DNA from: Eutrophosalina sp902522775
GTDB lineage: Bacteria > Bacteroidota > Bacteroidia > Flavobacteriales > Flavobacteriaceae
Direction of reading: 5' to 3'
DNA: 64,000 nucleotides
Assembly (NCBI GenBank): GCA_902522775.1
Contig: CABYWQ010000001.1
Span: 1 to 64,000, forward strand
Under the pieces are notes generated by a model. The model worked only from the letters and a program-made list of their open reading frames with translations, was not told the DNA's origin and ran no database searches. Positions 26,122 through 35,857 of this stretch are shown piece after piece. A program made the translations under genes and the position numbers. The number at the start of each line of letters is the position of its first letter. Within the stretch, counting starts at the first letter, position 1.

Positions 26122-27558
26122 ATGAAGTTAGTTCAAAATTATAGTCAGTACCCTGAAATGTTCGACGAAATGTTTGATAAAAAGGGTATCACAAGGGATA
26201 TTTATAAAAACTTTGAAAAATTCCTTAATAAATCCTCCGTAAAAAATCTAAATAGTATGAAAGATTTTGCTCAACAATTTTTTATGAATCAAGGGGTCAC
26301 TTTTACAGTTTATGATAACGATGAAGGTGTTGAGAAAATTTTCCCTTTTGATATAATCCCAAGAATAATTTCATATTCTGACTGGAAAATTATTGAAAGT
26401 GGAATAAAGCAAAGAATAAAAGCTTTAAACTTGTTTATAAAAGACATTTATCATGAGCAATTTATATTAAATGATAACATTATTCCAGCTGAATTAATAA
26501 TATCTAATCCCAATTATCTAAGAGAAATGAGAAATATCAATGTTCCAAATGATATTTATACACATATTTCAGGAATAGATTTGATTCGAAATGAGGAAGG
26601 TAAGTTTTTTGTTTTAGAAGATAATTTAAGAACTCCTTCAGGCGTAAGTTATATGTTGGAAAACCGTGAAATTACAAGAAGATTATACCCTGAAATGATT
26701 CCGCGTGAAAAAGTTCAACCGATTAGTGATTATCCAAACTTGTTATACAATAAGTTAAAATCTTTATCAAATAAAAAAAATCCTGTTGTAGTTATGTTAA
26801 CTCCCGGTTTATATAATTCTGCTTATTACGAACATACTGCTTTAGCTAGATTAATGGGAGTCGAGCTTGTTGAGGGTAGCGATTTACTAGTCGATAACCA
26901 TTATGTTTTTATGAAAACTGCTGGTGGTTTGAAAACAGTTGATGTTATTTACAGACGTATTGATGACGATTTTTTAGATCCATTAAACTTTAAAGCTAAT
27001 AGTGTTCTTGGTGTAGCAGGAATAATGGATTCATTCAGACAAGGTAATGTTATAATTGTTAATTGCCCAGGTTCGGGAATAGCAGATGATAAGGCTATTT
27101 ACACATATGTTCCTGATATGATTTCATATTATTTAAATGAAAAACCAATCCTTAATAATATTAAGACATATAAATTGACAAATAAAGATGAAAAAGAATA
27201 TGTTTTAAAAAACATTGACAAGCTTGTATTAAAAAGAACAGATGGTAGTGGAGGATATGGAATGTTAATGGGGAAATCAGCTACCAAAGAGGAAATTAAC
27301 AAATACAAATTAAAAATTAAAAAAGAACCAGAGATGTATATAGCACAACCTACACTAAATCTTTCAACCTCACCATGTTTGATAGAAAACTCATTACATC
27401 CAAGGTGCGTCGATTTAAGACCTTTTGCACTTTTTGGTTCTGATGGAATTGAAGTTTGTCCAGGTGGTTTATCAAGAGTTGCATTAAAAAAAGGTTCATT
27501 AGTTGTAAATAGTTCACAAGGGGGTGGAAGTAAAGATACATGGATAGTAAAAAATTAA
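26122..27558 (+). CDS. Circularly permuted type 2 ATP-grasp protein
   Basis: A 478-residue protein of the circularly permuted ATP-grasp 2 family: SGIDLIRNEEGKFFVLEDNLRTPSGVSYM near 152-180, VLKRTDGSGGYGMLMG near 370-385 and the C-terminal LRPFALFG. These proteins are predicted peptide or amide ligases that activate a carboxylate with ATP. It opens a three-gene set with an alpha-E protein (1 bp later) and a transglutaminase-like protein, a grouping widely conserved in bacteria and predicted to make or process a peptide tag; product unknown. Confidence 0.93.
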   Translation: MKLVQNYSQYPEMFDEMFDKKGITRDIYKNFEKFLNKSSVKNLNSMKDFAQQFFMNQGVTFTVYDNDEGVEKIFPFDIIPRIISYSDWKIIESGIKQRIKALNLFIKDIYHEQFILNDNIIPAELIISNPNYLREMRNINVPNDIYTHISGIDLIRNEEGKFFVLEDNLRTPSGVSYMLENREITRRLYPEMIPREKVQPISDYPNLLYNKLKSLSNKKNPVVVMLTPGLYNSAYYEHTALARLMGVELVEGSDLLVDNHYVFMKTAGGLKTVDVIYRRIDDDFLDPLNFKANSVLGVAGIMDSFRQGNVIIVNCPGSGIADDKAIYTYVPDMISYYLNEKPILNNIKTYKLTNKDEKEYVLKNIDKLVLKRTDGSGGYGMLMGKSATKEEINKYKLKIKKEPEMYIAQPTLNLSTSPCLIENSLHPRCVDLRPFALFGSDGIEVCPGGLSRVALKKGSLVVNSSQGGGSKDTWIVKN

Positions 27559-27559
27559 T

Positions 27560-28495
27560 ATGTTAAGTAGGGTAGCAAATAATTTATTTTGGATGGATAG
27601 ATACATGGAAAGAAGCTATGGATTATTGAACTTAATTAAGACCAATTATAACTCAACTTTAGATACTGGTGACTACGATTCATGGAATGGTATATTAAAA
27701 TCATATATGGGAATTGATAAAAATATTACAAATGAAAATTATCAAGACTCAATTTCTGTTATCGAATACATGATATTTAACAATTCGAATCCTAATACAT
27801 TAATAAACATGATAACTAAAGCTCGCGAAAATGCAAGAAGTGTTCAAGAACATATATCACGAGAAATTTGGGTTGCCATTAATAAATATTTTTTAAAAAT
27901 TACAGATAAAAAGTTTTATAAATATTATAAAAAAAATGACCCTATTGATTTTATCAATGAATTAACACAATTTCATCATATATATTATAGTGTGGCTGAT
28001 ATTTCTCAAGAGAGGGGTAATGCCTTTTGTTTTATGAATCTCGGAAAATATTTTGAAAGAATTCTTCAAAGTATTGATTTTTTGAATGTTAAAATTGACA
28101 CTTTAGAGTCTAATGAAAATAATTTAAATGAGTCATATTTTTGGAAAAATCTTTTAATCTCAATTGGAGGATATCAATTATATATTAAAACTTATAAATC
28201 AATCTTTAATGTTGAAAATATTATTGAAATGATTACAATTAATCAGTTTTTTCCCCGATCAATTAAATTTAGTGTTGATAAACTTTATTCACATATTACA
28301 AGACTAAATGAATTTAATAAACCAGAAACTAATAGTTTAACGTTTTTGACAGGTAAGATGAAAAATGAATTAACTTATTCTTCAATAAGTTCCATAAAGG
28401 AAGAGGGGCTTAAAAATTTCGTTTATAAAATTCAATATGACTTAAACTCTATTTCTGATGAAATTAATAACATATATTTTTATCAAAATAACTAA
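27560..28495 (+). CDS. Alpha-E domain protein
   Basis: A 311-residue all-helical protein. The start LSRVANNLFWMDRYMERSYGLLNLI is the alpha-E family signature, and the ENARSVQEHISREIWVAIN block near 95-115 is the second. The family always travels with circularly permuted ATP-grasp and transglutaminase genes and is thought to form a complex or scaffold with the ligase. Start 1 bp after the ATP-grasp stop; its last base is shared with the next start, implying coupled translation. Confidence 0.92.
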   Translation: MLSRVANNLFWMDRYMERSYGLLNLIKTNYNSTLDTGDYDSWNGILKSYMGIDKNITNENYQDSISVIEYMIFNNSNPNTLINMITKARENARSVQEHISREIWVAINKYFLKITDKKFYKYYKKNDPIDFINELTQFHHIYYSVADISQERGNAFCFMNLGKYFERILQSIDFLNVKIDTLESNENNLNESYFWKNLLISIGGYQLYIKTYKSIFNVENIIEMITINQFFPRSIKFSVDKLYSHITRLNEFNKPETNSLTFLTGKMKNELTYSSISSIKEEGLKNFVYKIQYDLNSISDEINNIYFYQNN

Positions 28496-29457
28496 TGAAA
28501 AGATTTTTTCTAAAACATACTACGACCTATAATTACTCAAATTTTGTTTATGAAAGCTCAAATAAACTTCATTTATATCCTTATAATGATTTAAATCAAC
28601 AAATTGTTAGTCACAAAATTAACATCCCTGGGAATCCACTGGTAGACTCTTATATTGATGATTATAATAATAGGGTAGGTTTTTTTACATATACACCACC
28701 TCATAAATTTTTAAGAATTACATCAGAAGCAGAAATTATAAAAAAAAGAATTATTATGCCTGAAGATACAATGGATGTAGATGAACAATGGAAACTCTTG
28801 AAGAAATTAAAATTATCATTTGATTTTATACCTTTTTTAAAATTTCAAAATAATCCAATAAATAAAGAGCTTTTTAAAGTTATTGAATCTTGCAAATTTA
28901 AATCTGCCTCACCAATGGATGTTGCTGATAATTTATGTGAATATGTCAACAAAAACTTTAATTACAAAAAGGGAGTTACAAATGTTTTTACTGAGATTGA
29001 AGAAGTATGGTACTTAAAGACAGGTGTTTGTCAAGATTTTACAAATATTTTAATTCAACTTTGCAGAATTGCCGAAATACCAACTAGATATGTAAGTGGA
29101 TATGTTTTTGCTGCCGGTAGATTTAGAGGAGCTTCAGCAACACATGCTTGGGTAGAAGTTTATATTCCTAACTATGGATGGCTTGGATTAGATCCTACAA
29201 ATAATTGTATTGCTGATATTTATCATATTAGGTTAGCTGTAGGTAGAAATTATGGAGATTGCTCACCAGTCAAAGGTGTTTACAAGGGAAATGAAACACA
29301 GATTATGAAAGTAAATGTAGTTTTAGATACAAAGAAAATTAAATCCAAAGATGAAGTGATTTTAGAAAATTCTTCATCTTCAACACTTAATAAAGAAGAG
29401 AATAATAGTTCAAATAGTTTTCAAAAACATCTTCAAATGATGCAGCAGCAACAGTAA
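28495..29457 (+). CDS. Transglutaminase-like protein
   Basis: A 320-residue protein with the bacterial transglutaminase N-terminal domain (LKHTTTYNYSNFVYESSNKLHLYP, residues 5-28) and a transglutaminase-like core. The catalytic Cys is in KTGVCQDFTNI near 178, the His in SATHAWVEVYIPNYGWLGLDPTNN near 212 and the Asp in the same block. It is expected to act as an isopeptidase or transpeptidase on peptides made by the neighbouring ATP-grasp ligase. The C-terminal ~45 residues are low complexity (Ser/Asn/Gln). It abuts the convergent trpA. Confidence 0.92.
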   Translation: MKRFFLKHTTTYNYSNFVYESSNKLHLYPYNDLNQQIVSHKINIPGNPLVDSYIDDYNNRVGFFTYTPPHKFLRITSEAEIIKKRIIMPEDTMDVDEQWKLLKKLKLSFDFIPFLKFQNNPINKELFKVIESCKFKSASPMDVADNLCEYVNKNFNYKKGVTNVFTEIEEVWYLKTGVCQDFTNILIQLCRIAEIPTRYVSGYVFAAGRFRGASATHAWVEVYIPNYGWLGLDPTNNCIADIYHIRLAVGRNYGDCSPVKGVYKGNETQIMKVNVVLDTKKIKSKDEVILENSSSSTLNKEENNSSNSFQKHLQMMQQQQ

Positions 29458-30225
29458 CTAATTGATCTTTAATTTATTAATAAATTTTTTTGTTTGTTTA
29501 ATTCCGTATTTGGTTAACATATTTATGTAAGCAGATCCTATGATAACTCCATTACTATTAATTGATGCAACTTTTCTAGTTTCCTTGTTGCTAATTCCAA
29601 AACCAACAAGTAAGGGAGATTTTAATTTCATTTGATTAATTCTTTTAAAATATTTTATAGTTTCATCACCAAATATTTTTTGAGCACCTGTTGTACTATA
29701 ACTACTAACCATATAGATAAATCCCTCAGAAATTTTATCAATAAATCTTATTCTTTTCTCTGAAGTTTGAGGTGTTATTAAAAACATGTTTTGTAAATTA
29801 TGATTTTTAAATAAATCATGATAATGTTCATAATAAATATCGACTGGTAAATCGGGAACAATCAATCCATCAATTTCACATTCTTTACATTTTTTACAAA
29901 ATTTTTCAATACCAAATTGTATAATTGGGTTAAAATAACCCATGATAATAATGGGTAGGTCAGTAACAGCTCTAATATTACTTATTTGTTTAAATAAAGC
30001 ATTTGTATTCATGCCATTAATTAATGCTTTGGTTGAGCTTTCTTGAATGGTTGGACCATCAGCTATTGGATCACTAAATGGTAAACCAATTTCAATCATA
30101 TCAACTCCGGATTTATCAAGTTCTTTTATGATAACCATTGTGTCATTAAGATTTGGATATCCAGCAGTAAAGTAAATCGATAAGATATTTTTCTTTTTTA
30201 TAAATGTATCTCTTATCCTATTCAT
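29458..30225 (-). CDS. trpA: Tryptophan synthase alpha chain
   Basis: A 255-residue TIM-barrel subunit that cleaves indole-3-glycerol phosphate to indole. The catalytic Glu is in DMIEIGLPFSDPIADGPTIQ near 40-58 (Glu42) and the Asp in DGLIVPDLP near 125; the phosphate loop LVGFGISNKE is near 208. Last gene of trpEGDCFBA, 3 bp after trpB; its 3' end abuts the convergent transglutaminase gene. Confidence 0.97.
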   Translation of the reverse strand: MNRIRDTFIKKKNILSIYFTAGYPNLNDTMVIIKELDKSGVDMIEIGLPFSDPIADGPTIQESSTKALINGMNTNALFKQISNIRAVTDLPIIIMGYFNPIIQFGIEKFCKKCKECEIDGLIVPDLPVDIYYEHYHDLFKNHNLQNMFLITPQTSEKRIRFIDKISEGFIYMVSSYSTTGAQKIFGDETIKYFKRINQMKLKSPLLVGFGISNKETRKVASINSNGVIIGSAYINMLTKYGIKQTKKFINKLKIN

Positions 30226-30228
30226 AAA

Positions 30229-31413
30229 TTATAATTTAAAATATTCAATGTATGTATCTAGATCTTTATCGCCTCTTCCAGAGCAATTAAAAACTAGTAT
30301 GTCATTGGGTTTAAATTTTTTCTTTTCTAAAATTGCAAACGCATGTGATGTTTCAATTGCAGGGATAATTCCTTCAGTTTGTGATAATATTAAGCCCCAT
30401 TTCATTGCATCTGTATCAGTTATTGAAATAAATTCACCTCTTTTACTTTTAAAAAGGTGTGCATGCATCGGTCCCACACCAGGATAATCTAGTCCAGCTG
30501 ATATTGAATATGGTTCAGTAATTTGCCCGTCTTTCGATTGCATTAATAGTGTTTTTGCACCGTGAATAATTCCAGTTTTTCCTAGCACTGAAGTTGCAGC
30601 GCTCTCTCCAGTATCAATTCCTTTTCCGGCTGCCTCTACGCATATGATTTTAACATTTTTATTATCTAGAAATGGATAAAATAGTCCCGCAGCATTACTT
30701 CCTCCACCAACACATGCAATAACATAATCTGGAGACAACTTTTTTTCCTTTTTTTGTAATTGTTTGATAGTTTCTTCACCGATAACAGATTGAAATCGTG
30801 CAACCATGTCTGGATAAGGATGAGGACCAACCACTGATCCAATAATATAATGAGTGTCAACTGGGTTATTAATCCAATCTCTTATTGCTTCGTTTGTAGC
30901 ATCTTTTAACGTTTTGCTTCCAGATGAAGCAGGTCTTACTTCTGCTCCCAACATTTTCATTCTAGCGACATTCGGGGCTTGTCTTTTTATATCAACTTCC
31001 CCCATATAAATTATACATTTTATTCCCATTAGCGCGCAAACAGTAGAAGTCGCTACACCATGTTGGCCAGCTCCTGTTTCTGCAATAATTCTTGTTTTTC
31101 CAAGTTCTTTTGCCAGTAAAATTTGTCCTATTGTATTATTTATTTTATGTGCACCAGTATGACATAAATCCTCTCTTTTTAGATATATTCTAGTATTGTA
31201 TTTTTCAGAAAGTCTTTTTGCAAAATAAAGTGGTGTTGGTCTTCCAACATATTCTCTTAAAAGATTATTAAATTGAATTTTAAAACTTTTGGAAGATGAA
31301 ATTTTTATATAATTATTTCTTAATTCTTCAATATTAGGATATAACATTTCTGGAATAAATGCACCGCCGAATTCACCATAGAATCCTTTTGAATTTATAT
31401 TATAAGTTTTCAT
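30229..31413 (-). CDS. trpB: Tryptophan synthase beta chain
   Basis: A 394-residue PLP enzyme joining indole and serine. The PLP lysine is in HTGAHKINN near 83-91, the substrate loop is ETGAGQHGVATST near 106-118, and GGGSNAAGLF near 230 binds the cofactor phosphate. Full length. Its start overlaps the trpF stop by 4 nt (ATGA), so translation is coupled along the operon. Confidence 0.98.
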   Translation of the reverse strand: MKTYNINSKGFYGEFGGAFIPEMLYPNIEELRNNYIKISSSKSFKIQFNNLLREYVGRPTPLYFAKRLSEKYNTRIYLKREDLCHTGAHKINNTIGQILLAKELGKTRIIAETGAGQHGVATSTVCALMGIKCIIYMGEVDIKRQAPNVARMKMLGAEVRPASSGSKTLKDATNEAIRDWINNPVDTHYIIGSVVGPHPYPDMVARFQSVIGEETIKQLQKKEKKLSPDYVIACVGGGSNAAGLFYPFLDNKNVKIICVEAAGKGIDTGESAATSVLGKTGIIHGAKTLLMQSKDGQITEPYSISAGLDYPGVGPMHAHLFKSKRGEFISITDTDAMKWGLILSQTEGIIPAIETSHAFAILEKKKFKPNDILVFNCSGRGDKDLDTYIEYFKL

Positions 31414-32015
31414 TTTATTAATTTTATAAATTTTCTAATTGTTTGCGTGTCCTTTAAGCCTGGTCTGATTTCAAATTTAGAGTTGATATCAATTCCAATC
31501 AAATTGGGCAACTTTTTTTTAATATTTGCAATCTCTTTGATTGATTCTGTGCCTAAACCTCCACTTAGGATAAAATCTTTTTTATGACTGTATTTTAAAA
31601 TTATATCCCAGTTAAATTTTTTTCCTGATCCACCATAAGATTTTGTTAAAGTATCAAATAGGTAATATTTACAAAAATTACTATAAATTTCTATGCTATT
31701 CATATCAAAATTTTCATCAATCCTAAAAGCTTTTATAACATTGCAAAAATCACTAACCTCTTGGCAAAAACTCTTACTTTCATCTCCATGTAATTGAACA
31801 TATTCAAGATTATATTTCTCTACATTTTTTTTTATTATTTCAATTGATTCATTTACGAAAACACCTACATATTTTTTAGTTGATTTAGGTAAAAAATTTA
31901 AATTAAAAAATCTGGGTGATTTATTGTAAAAAATTAATCCCAAAAAATCTATATTTAAATTCATTAATTGATTAATGTTTTCTGTATTATTTAAACCACA
32001 AACTTTAATTAACAT
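31410..32015 (-). CDS. trpF: Phosphoribosylanthranilate isomerase
   Basis: A 201-residue TIM-barrel isomerase. The catalytic Cys is in KVCGL at 4-8 (Cys6 by eye) and the Asp in LFDTLTKSYGGSGKKFNW near 125-142; FILSGGL near 154 forms the phosphate site. It overlaps trpB by 4 nt, and its start shares one base with the trpC stop. Confidence 0.95.
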   Translation of the reverse strand: MLIKVCGLNNTENINQLMNLNIDFLGLIFYNKSPRFFNLNFLPKSTKKYVGVFVNESIEIIKKNVEKYNLEYVQLHGDESKSFCQEVSDFCNVIKAFRIDENFDMNSIEIYSNFCKYYLFDTLTKSYGGSGKKFNWDIILKYSHKKDFILSGGLGTESIKEIANIKKKLPNLIGIDINSKFEIRPGLKDTQTIRKFIKLIK

Positions 32016-32794
32016 TATAATTCATTTATAAAATTTTTAAAACTTAAACCAGGATTTTTAGACTTCATAAATCTTTCACCAATTAAAAATCCATCGTACC
32101 CAATGTCAATTAATAATTTAACATCGTTAATACTTTCAATACCGCTTTCAGAAATTTTAACTATCTCATTAGGTATTTTATTGTAAATTTCGACACTATA
32201 TTTTAAATCAACCTTAAATGTTTTTAAGTTTCTATTGTTTACACCAATGATATCAATGTAAGTTAAATCACATTTGTGTAAATCTTCTAATGAATGAATT
32301 TCTATTAAGACACCAAGGCCTAGTCCCTTAGCAAGTTTTGAGAATTTTAAAATTTGTTTGTCACTTAATATTGCTGCAATAAGCAGAATTGTATCAGCAC
32401 CAATTGATTTTGATTCGACAATTTGATACTCATCTACTATAAAGTCTTTTCTTAATAAGGGTATATTACATATTTTTTTTACAATTTTTAAATCATTATT
32501 TGATCCACCAAAAAAATATTCATCAGTCAAGATAGAAATACCAACAGCACCGTTCTTTTCATAACCTGAAGCAACATCTTCAGTTTTAGAAAAAAAATTA
32601 ATTTCACTTTTTGAAGGAGATTTTCTTTTATGTTCAGCAATAATTGAAATCTTATTATCTAATATTTTTTTTGCTAGATTTTTCGAAGGTACATTGAAAT
32701 AATTGCTTTTTTCAAGAGATAAATAGGAATTTTTTTTCTTGAGTTTGGAAACCTCATACTTTTTTCTTTCTGTTATTTTTTCTAAAATATTCAT
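32015..32794 (-). CDS. trpC: Indole-3-glycerol phosphate synthase
   Basis: A 259-residue TIM-barrel enzyme. Key residues: the catalytic Lys in SIIAEHKRKSPSK near 50-62, PLLRKDFIVDEYQI near 110, the Glu in GVLIEIHSLEDL near 158, IGVNNRNLKTF near 180 and SESGI near 212. Its start overlaps the end of trpD by 4 nt. Monofunctional, with trpF as a separate gene. Confidence 0.97.
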   Translation of the reverse strand: MNILEKITERKKYEVSKLKKKNSYLSLEKSNYFNVPSKNLAKKILDNKISIIAEHKRKSPSKSEINFFSKTEDVASGYEKNGAVGISILTDEYFFGGSNNDLKIVKKICNIPLLRKDFIVDEYQIVESKSIGADTILLIAAILSDKQILKFSKLAKGLGLGVLIEIHSLEDLHKCDLTYIDIIGVNNRNLKTFKVDLKYSVEIYNKIPNEIVKISESGIESINDVKLLIDIGYDGFLIGERFMKSKNPGLSFKNFINEL

Positions 32795-33784
32795 TTACTA
32801 ATAGTAAGAAGTTTATTAAATGACTCAAGAGCTTTTTTACTTTCAATTGATTCTCTTGCAATAGTTAAACACTCATCAATAGTGAGAGATGAAATTGTTT
32901 TAATAGCTAGTGCTGAGTTAGAAATAATAACATTTTTCTGAGCTGCTGTAGAACTATTATTTAAAATATCCATGAAAATTTTTGCTGAATTTTCAATGTT
33001 TGAACCACCAATTATTTGAGATGGATTTAATTTTTGATAGCCAAAAAAAACTTGAGTTTAAAATCATTTCATTTTCATTATCAATTAATTTAAAATCATC
33101 AGTTAATGAAACTTCATCGTATCCATCTAAGGAGTACAGAACAGTAAATCTTTTGTCTGTATTTCTAAATATATGGGAATATAATCTTGCCAAATTCAAG
33201 CTATAAACTCCAGTCATTTGATTTTTTGGCTGACAGGGATTAACTAATGGCCCGAGTATATTAAAAAATGTTTTAAAGCCAAGGTTTCTTCTGACTGGTG
33301 CTACATTTTTCATAGCAGGATGAAAAAGAGGTGCATGTAAAAATGTAATATTAGCCTCTTCAATACTTTTTCTTAAAATATTAATATCATTAGAAAATTT
33401 GATACCAAGGTACTCTAAAACATTACTGGAGCCGCATCCAGATGAAACGCCATAATTTCCATGTTTAGTAACTTTATATCCTGCACCTGCGACTACAAAT
33501 GAAGAAATCGTAGAAATATTAAAAGTGTTTTTTCCATCTCCACCAGTTCCACACAAGTCTATGGTATCTAAATCATTAAAATCAACACTAATACTGAGAT
33601 CAATTAATGCATCTCTAAATCCTTCAATTTCGTCTACAGTTGGCATCCTCATTTTATAAACAGTCAGAAATGAAGAAATTTGTTCATCATTGTACTTTTT
33701 TGCTGAAATTTCCTTCAATATTGAATTTGACTCGTCGTAATTTAAAGTCTCATGATCAAATAATTTTTCTAGTATTTTTTTCAT
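32791..33784 (-). pseudogene. trpD: Anthranilate phosphoribosyltransferase with a single-base frameshift
   Basis: Codons 1-~247 from the ATG at 33784 give TrpD: the PRPP motif CGTGGDGKNTFN near 80, HGNYGVSS near 108, and HPAMKNVAPVRRNLGFKTFFNILGPL in parts. In this frame translation then runs out of homology and stops at 32993. The missing C-terminus (GYQK..., then MDILNNSSTAAQKNVI and on) is in the next frame and ends at 32791. The switch is in an eight-T run on the coding strand (33043-33050). Removing one T gives a normal 330-residue TrpD. All flanking trp genes are intact, so this may be a sequencing error, a recent mutation, or a site read through by slippage. Confidence 0.85.
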
Positions 33785-34347
33785 TATGTATTAATCCAAT
33801 TTTTTAACATTGTTTTACCATGATCAGTAAGAATGGATTCTGGATGAAATTGTACTCCCCATAATTTATATTTCTTATGTTTAAAAGCCATTATATTTTT
33901 ATCAAAATCTTCTGCAAGTAATTCAAAATCATCAGTCAATTTTTTTACAACCCAAGAATGATAACGTCCTACTTTCACAATTTCTGGGACAGAGCTGAAA
34001 AGAATATCTTTAGTGCAAATTTTTATTTCAGTAGAAATTCCGTGAAAGACATCATTAAGGTTTAATAATTCACAGCCTAGTGTTTCAGCAATAGCTTGAT
34101 GACCTAAGCAAACACCTAAAAAATTTTTTGTTTTGTAATACTTTAAAATAATAGATTTTAAGAGTCCAGCTTCATCAGGAATACCTGGTCCGGGAGATAG
34201 TAATATTTTACTAAAATTATCAACATATTTTAAATCAATTTTATCATTTCTAAAAACTTCAACTTTACAATTAAGATCTTCTAGATAGTGGACTAAATTA
34301 TAAGTGAATGAATCATAATTATCAATAACTAAAATTTTATTTCTCAT
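33784..34347 (-). CDS. trpG: Anthranilate synthase glutamine amidotransferase component
   Basis: A 187-residue class I amidotransferase supplying ammonia to TrpE. The oxyanion loop LLSPGPGIPDEAG is near 49-61, the nucleophile Cys is in GVCLGHQAIAE near 79, and the His-Glu pair is in VQFHPESI near 170. It overlaps trpE by 4 nt and shares one base with trpD. It could also serve folate synthesis (PabA), but the operon favours tryptophan. Confidence 0.96.
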   Translation of the reverse strand: MRNKILVIDNYDSFTYNLVHYLEDLNCKVEVFRNDKIDLKYVDNFSKILLSPGPGIPDEAGLLKSIILKYYKTKNFLGVCLGHQAIAETLGCELLNLNDVFHGISTEIKICTKDILFSSVPEIVKVGRYHSWVVKKLTDDFELLAEDFDKNIMAFKHKKYKLWGVQFHPESILTDHGKTMLKNWINT

Positions 34348-35738
34348 TTTTCTTCTGCTTTTTCAATTGATTTTATCAAAGCTCCAACTTTATTATAAAC
34401 CTCATTTAATTCATTTTCAGGAACAGATTTCGAAACAACACCAGCTCCAGCTTGAAAATATAAAGCTTGATTTTTTGACAAAAATGACCTTATAATGATC
34501 GCGTGGTTGAAATTACCGTATATATCTATCATTCCAATTGCACCACCATAAAATTGTCTTTTTGATGTTTCATACTTATTTATTAATTCCATCGCTTTGT
34601 ATTTGGGTGCTCCAGTTAAAGTACCGGCTGGAAAAGTATTTCCAATAATTTCCTTAGACTTTGATTTTAAATAACCTGTAACTTTTGAAACTAAGTGGAT
34701 AACATGTGAATAAAATTGAATTTCTCTGTCTTTTTCAACAACTACATTGTTGCATGACCTACTCAGATCATTCCTCGCCAAATCTACAAGCATCATATGC
34801 TCACTATTTTCTTTATCATCACTCATTAATTCTTGAGCTTTTTCTTTATCATACAAGTCATCACCAGTACGCTTAAATGTTCCAGCTATTGGATGAATTT
34901 CAGCCTTTTTATTATTAATTATAAGTTGAGCTTCAGGTGAGCTGCCAAAAATTTTAAAATTTCCATAGTCAAAGTAAAATAGATAAGGCGACGGATTTAT
35001 AGATCTTAGCTTTCTGTAAACATTAAAATCATCTCCTTTGTAAGGCTGTGTAAATTTTCTAGATAATACTATTTGAAAAACATCACCTCTTAAACAATGG
35101 GAAATGCCTTTTTTTACTAGTTCTAAGTAATCTTTATCAGAAATATTTGATTTAATTTCACCTTGCTTTTTGAAACTGAAATTATTTGTAGATTTATTTG
35201 ATATTAATTTCTCGATTTTTAATAATTCATTTTTATTCTCAGAAAAACTTATGATAGTTGATAGGTTATTAAAAGTATTTACAACTATAATATTTTCATA
35301 CAAACAGTATAGCATTTCCGGTATATTATCTCCAAAATTTTTATTTTCAAGTGTAATATTTTCAAAATAATTTATTGAATCATAACTCATGTAACCGTAT
35401 ATTCCCTTCGACTGAAATTTATCTATTTTCCAATTACTTGAAAATTCAAATGAATTCATGAATTCGTTTAGTTTATTAAAAACTGAATCACTATCCTTAA
35501 TATTGTATACACTTCTTTCTTTGTTTGGGTAATTTATCTCCAAATAATTATTTTCTAATTCAAATTTTGCAATAGGCTTAAAACATATGTAAGCATAGCT
35601 ATTATCTTTCGAGCTATAATCGCTGCTTTCTAATAATATAGAATTAGCATAAATATCCCTAATTTTCAAATAAATACTTACTGGTGTTAAAGTATCAGTA
35701 ATAATTTCTTTTCTATTTTCTTTTAATTTAAATTTCAT
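34344..35738 (-). CDS. trpE: Anthranilate synthase component I
   Basis: A 464-residue chorismate-using enzyme. The catalytic half shows GDVFQIVLSRKF near 217-228, FGSSPEAQL near 265, HPIAGTFKRTGDD near 280, MLVDLARNDLSRSC near 313, PAGTLTGAPKYKAMELI near 365 and FQAGAGVVSKSVPE near 432. First structural gene of the operon. Its start codon lies 2 bp from the end of the leader terminator, so expression depends on read-through of that attenuator. Confidence 0.97.
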   Translation of the reverse strand: MKFKLKENRKEIITDTLTPVSIYLKIRDIYANSILLESSDYSSKDNSYAYICFKPIAKFELENNYLEINYPNKERSVYNIKDSDSVFNKLNEFMNSFEFSSNWKIDKFQSKGIYGYMSYDSINYFENITLENKNFGDNIPEMLYCLYENIIVVNTFNNLSTIISFSENKNELLKIEKLISNKSTNNFSFKKQGEIKSNISDKDYLELVKKGISHCLRGDVFQIVLSRKFTQPYKGDDFNVYRKLRSINPSPYLFYFDYGNFKIFGSSPEAQLIINNKKAEIHPIAGTFKRTGDDLYDKEKAQELMSDDKENSEHMMLVDLARNDLSRSCNNVVVEKDREIQFYSHVIHLVSKVTGYLKSKSKEIIGNTFPAGTLTGAPKYKAMELINKYETSKRQFYGGAIGMIDIYGNFNHAIIIRSFLSKNQALYFQAGAGVVSKSVPENELNEVYNKVGALIKSIEKAEEK

Positions 35739-35740
35739 AT

Positions 35741-35772
35741 AAAAAAAAAGGCCTGTCGCAAAGACAAGCCTT
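35741..35772 (-). terminator. trp operon attenuator terminator
   Basis: On the minus strand AAGGCTTGTC, loop TTTGC, GACAGGCCTT forms a 10-bp stem with one G-T wobble, followed directly by a run of nine T that overlaps the stem end. It lies between the leader peptide stop (35794) and the trpE start (35738). This is the form of a transcription attenuator. Confidence 0.9.
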
Positions 35773-35793
35773 AATTATATTATAATTATAAAC

Positions 35794-35853
35794 TTATAAC
35801 GACAAAAGCCAGTTTATATATCCTTGCCACCAAAATTTATAATAATTTTTCAT
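35794..35853 (-). CDS. trpL: trp leader peptide (TrpL-like, 19 residues)
   Basis: A short frame reads MKNYYKFWWQGYINWLLSL and stops. It has two adjacent Trp codons (8 and 9) and a third at 15, a density far above chance. It sits 56 bp upstream of trpE and 21 bp before the terminator stem. A rival pairing can be drawn between GGCTTT at codons 15-16 (35805-35810) and AAGGCT in the terminator's left arm (35767-35772), with further TTATAA/TTATAA pairing inside. A ribosome stalled at codons 8-9 would leave this region free, preventing the terminator; one reaching the stop would cover it. This is classical tryptophan-sensitive attenuation, inferred from sequence. Confidence 0.85.
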   Translation of the reverse strand: MKNYYKFWWQGYINWLLSL

Positions 35854-35857
35854 ATTC

